Source of the DNA: Mytilus edulis
Taxonomy: Eukaryota > Mollusca > Bivalvia > Mytilida > Mytilidae
Direction: 5' to 3'
Assembly: GCF_963676685.1 (NCBI RefSeq)
Contig: NC_092354.1
Location: 21,732,193 to 21,796,192 of the forward strand
Length of the DNA: 64,000 bases
The notes under the pieces are model-generated. The model was not told the origin of the DNA and made no database searches. It worked only from the letters and a program-made list of their open reading frames with translations. Positions 62,180-64,000 of the stretch are shown in pieces. Made by a program: the position numbers and the translations under genes. Numbering within the stretch: position 1 is the stretch's first letter; every line of letters starts with the position of its first letter.

Positions 62180-62460
62180 GCCTTTAGTCATGAATCTCAT
62201 GTACAGTAGTTTTCATCTGTTTATGTAGTTCATAAGTGTTTCTCGTTTCTCGTTTTTATATAGATTAGAGCGTTGGTTTTCCCGTTTTTATTTATTTACA
62301 AAATTATTTTTGGAGCCCTTTATAGCTTGTTGTTCGGTGTAAGCCAAGACTCCGTGTTAAAGGCTGTATCTTGACCTATAATGGTTTACTTTTATAAATT
62401 GTGACTTGGATAGAGAGTTGTCTCATTGGAATTCATACCACATCTTCCTATATCTCGTGG
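62180..62460 (+). repeat. Family-D-related repeat
   Basis: GTAGTTCATAAGTGTTTCTC, TATAGCTTGTTGTTCGGTGT and GGATAGAGAGTTGTCTCATT. Confidence 0.55.
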
Positions 62461-62521
62461 TGTCTCTCATATATAGGATGCCTCCATGTCTTATTTGAGT
62501 TTTACATTGTTGTATATAGTT

Positions 62522-62722
62522 TAAAATTGAGAATGGAAATGGGGAATGTGTCAAAGAGACAACAACCCGACCAAATAAAAAACAACAGCAGAAGGTCACC
62601 AACAGGTCTTCAATGTAGCGAGAAATTCCCGCACCCGGAGGCGTCCTTCAGCTGGCCCCTAAACAAATATATACTAGTTCAGTGATAATGAACGCCATAC
62701 TAATTTCCAAATTGTACACAAA
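62522..62722 (-). repeat. Family-B repeat, ~200-bp copy
   Basis: Near-identical to 13226-13425 and truncated at ACAAACTAAAAT. Confidence 0.75.
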
Positions 62723-62727
62723 CTAAA

Positions 62728-63690
62728 ATATAAATAAAGACAACAGTAGTATAGCGCTGTTCAAAAGTCATCAATCTATTGAGAGAAAAAAAAGGTTTAC
62801 AAACTAAAATCAAGTGAAGCACATTAATGTTAAGAGGAAAACAACGGAACAACAGAAACACTTAAGTGCAACGAAAACCCAAGACGACAATGTAACACCC
62901 ACAAAAACGAACTATAAGAAGTTAGGTCTTAATAATAACATTAACGGTAACATTTTTTCTGCACCAGATGCGCATTTCGACAATACATGTCTCTTCAACA
63001 TCGTGGCCAAAAAATGTAAAATCCAAAGCTTATTTAAAAGATAAAGAGCTATAATCCAAAAGTTCCAAAAAGTATAGCCAAATCCGTGAAAGGAATCAGA
63101 GCTTTGCATTAGGGAGATACTATAATAATTTCTAATATTTTGTAACAGCAAATTTAATAACACAAAAAATCCGTATTTTCATGCCAGTACTGGAGTACTG
63201 GCTACTGGGCTGGTGATACAATCGGGGACTAACAGTCCACCAGCAGAGGCATCGACCCAATGGTAGTAATAACAATAACGGTACCATTAACTATTCACTA
63301 TTCGTTACTATTCGTTACAATGAAGCCGTCAACAGTTGTTCGTAATGATATCATTTATATAAAATATTATGTCTATATATTCTTCCTTATCTCGATGTAT
63401 AAATTGTCCTTCAAAACTTGTATAAATGACAAGTCTTGCAAGGACAGTTAATATACACGTGACACATTAAAATATACGATAACACAGTAAAGTAAACAAT
63501 AAAATCACAAAAATACCGAACTTTCAGGAAGATTCAAAACGAAAAGTTCCGAAATGGCAAAATCAAAAGCGCAAACACAATAAATGAATGGATAACAACT
63601 GTCATACTCCTGACTTTGTATAGGCAAGTTCCTACATAGAAATGGTGAATTGAACCTGGTTTTAAGCTAACTAAAACACTCACTCAACTT
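62728..63690 (+). repeat. Long CAACAGTAGTAT composite repeat
   Basis: Starts AAAGACAACAGTAGTATAGC. A second block contains CACCAGATGCGCATTTCGAC and AGGAATCAGAGCTTTGCAT, then CTGGGCTGGTGATAC and TTGAACCTGGTTTTA. Possibly one long non-autonomous element; boundaries are uncertain. Confidence 0.45.
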
Positions 63691-63908
63691 ACAGCTGCAT
63701 AAAATTCCGTTATATTGAAAATTATTTGTGAACAAAACAATAGGTAAAAATATCAACAGGGAACATTACGTTATAATCTTAATCACTATAAAAGCAAACA
63801 AATATCTAACAAAGAAACACAAAACACTTATAGACAAAGTTCTAGTAACACGAAAAATTTGTAATTGCCTGAACAGGTTTGAAACAATAAATATTCAAAC
63901 TAAGAATT

Positions 63909-64000
63909 GGCGGGAATTTCTCGCTACATTGAAGACCTGTTGGTGACCCTCTGCTTTTGTTTTTTATTTGGTCGGGTTGTTGTCTCTTTGACACATTCCC
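63909..64000 (+). repeat. Family-B repeat, cut by the window end
   Basis: CGGGAATTTCTCGCTACATT to GACACATTCCC at the last base. Confidence 0.75.

Larger units (their letters stand above)
61595..64000. other. Repeat-filled right end of the window
   Basis: Family-B copies, a composite CAACAGTAGTAT repeat and a truncated family-D end. The LU gene's first exon was looked for on the minus strand but no ATG plus hydrophobic segment plus phase-1 donor stood out. Confidence 0.6.

Noticed and set aside
62401-62685. 94-codon frame
   Set aside because: Joins a family-D-related repeat to a family-B repeat; both are non-coding elsewhere in the window.

Overview
The window looks like nuclear DNA of a bivalve mollusc, most likely a mussel (Mytilidae). 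It is AT-rich, its genes are split into short exons by repeat-filled introns, and several dispersed repeats are ones I recall from Mytilus sequence. That recall is not a search result. Three multi-exon protein genes can be assembled from splice sites and reading frame.

(1) SMU1, minus strand, 31310 down to 967: 12 coding exons that join without a frame break into 513 codons plus stop, the length I recall for human SMU1. It is a LisH/CTLH/WD40 spliceosome factor. (2) An LRMDA (C10orf11)-like leucine-rich-repeat gene, plus strand, 36034 to 44682: six coding exons, 205 residues. Its second coding intron has AT-AC termini and textbook U12-type 5' splice-site and branch-point sequences. Its last intron is built almost wholly of ~70-bp tandem units that each carry a copy of the 5' splice site. 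(3) A gene on the minus strand, 61594 down to 53912, recognisable only from six exons of 72-175 bp. It encodes two cysteine-rich uPAR/Ly6 (three-finger, LU) domains joined by a Gln/Thr/Pro-rich linker. Its first (signal peptide) exon was not found.

Layout: 1-31310 is SMU1 with large repeat-rich introns (intron 2 is 15 kb, intron 10 is 4.4 kb). 31311-36033 is the divergent SMU1/LRMDA intergenic region, with repeats, a 41-bp-arm hairpin and a 1.4-kb terminal-inverted-repeat (TIR) element. 36034-44682 is LRMDA. 44683-53911 is convergent intergenic DNA with two long hairpins and a broken reverse-transcriptase element. 53912-61594 is the LU gene. 61595-64000 is repeats.

Mobile DNA makes up much of the window: TIR elements with readable target duplications (5 bp at 14.9-17.6 kb and 34.5-35.9 kb, 8 bp at 38.7 kb, TA at 37.9 kb, TTA at 34.9 kb), fold-back MITEs, a LINE 3' end, a tRNA-derived SINE, a Penelope-like reverse transcriptase remnant, and at least ten copies of one variably truncated repeat. 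I saw no standalone tRNA, rRNA or CRISPR locus. The three genes have no obvious functional link; SMU1 and LRMDA are head-to-head, LRMDA and the LU gene tail-to-tail.
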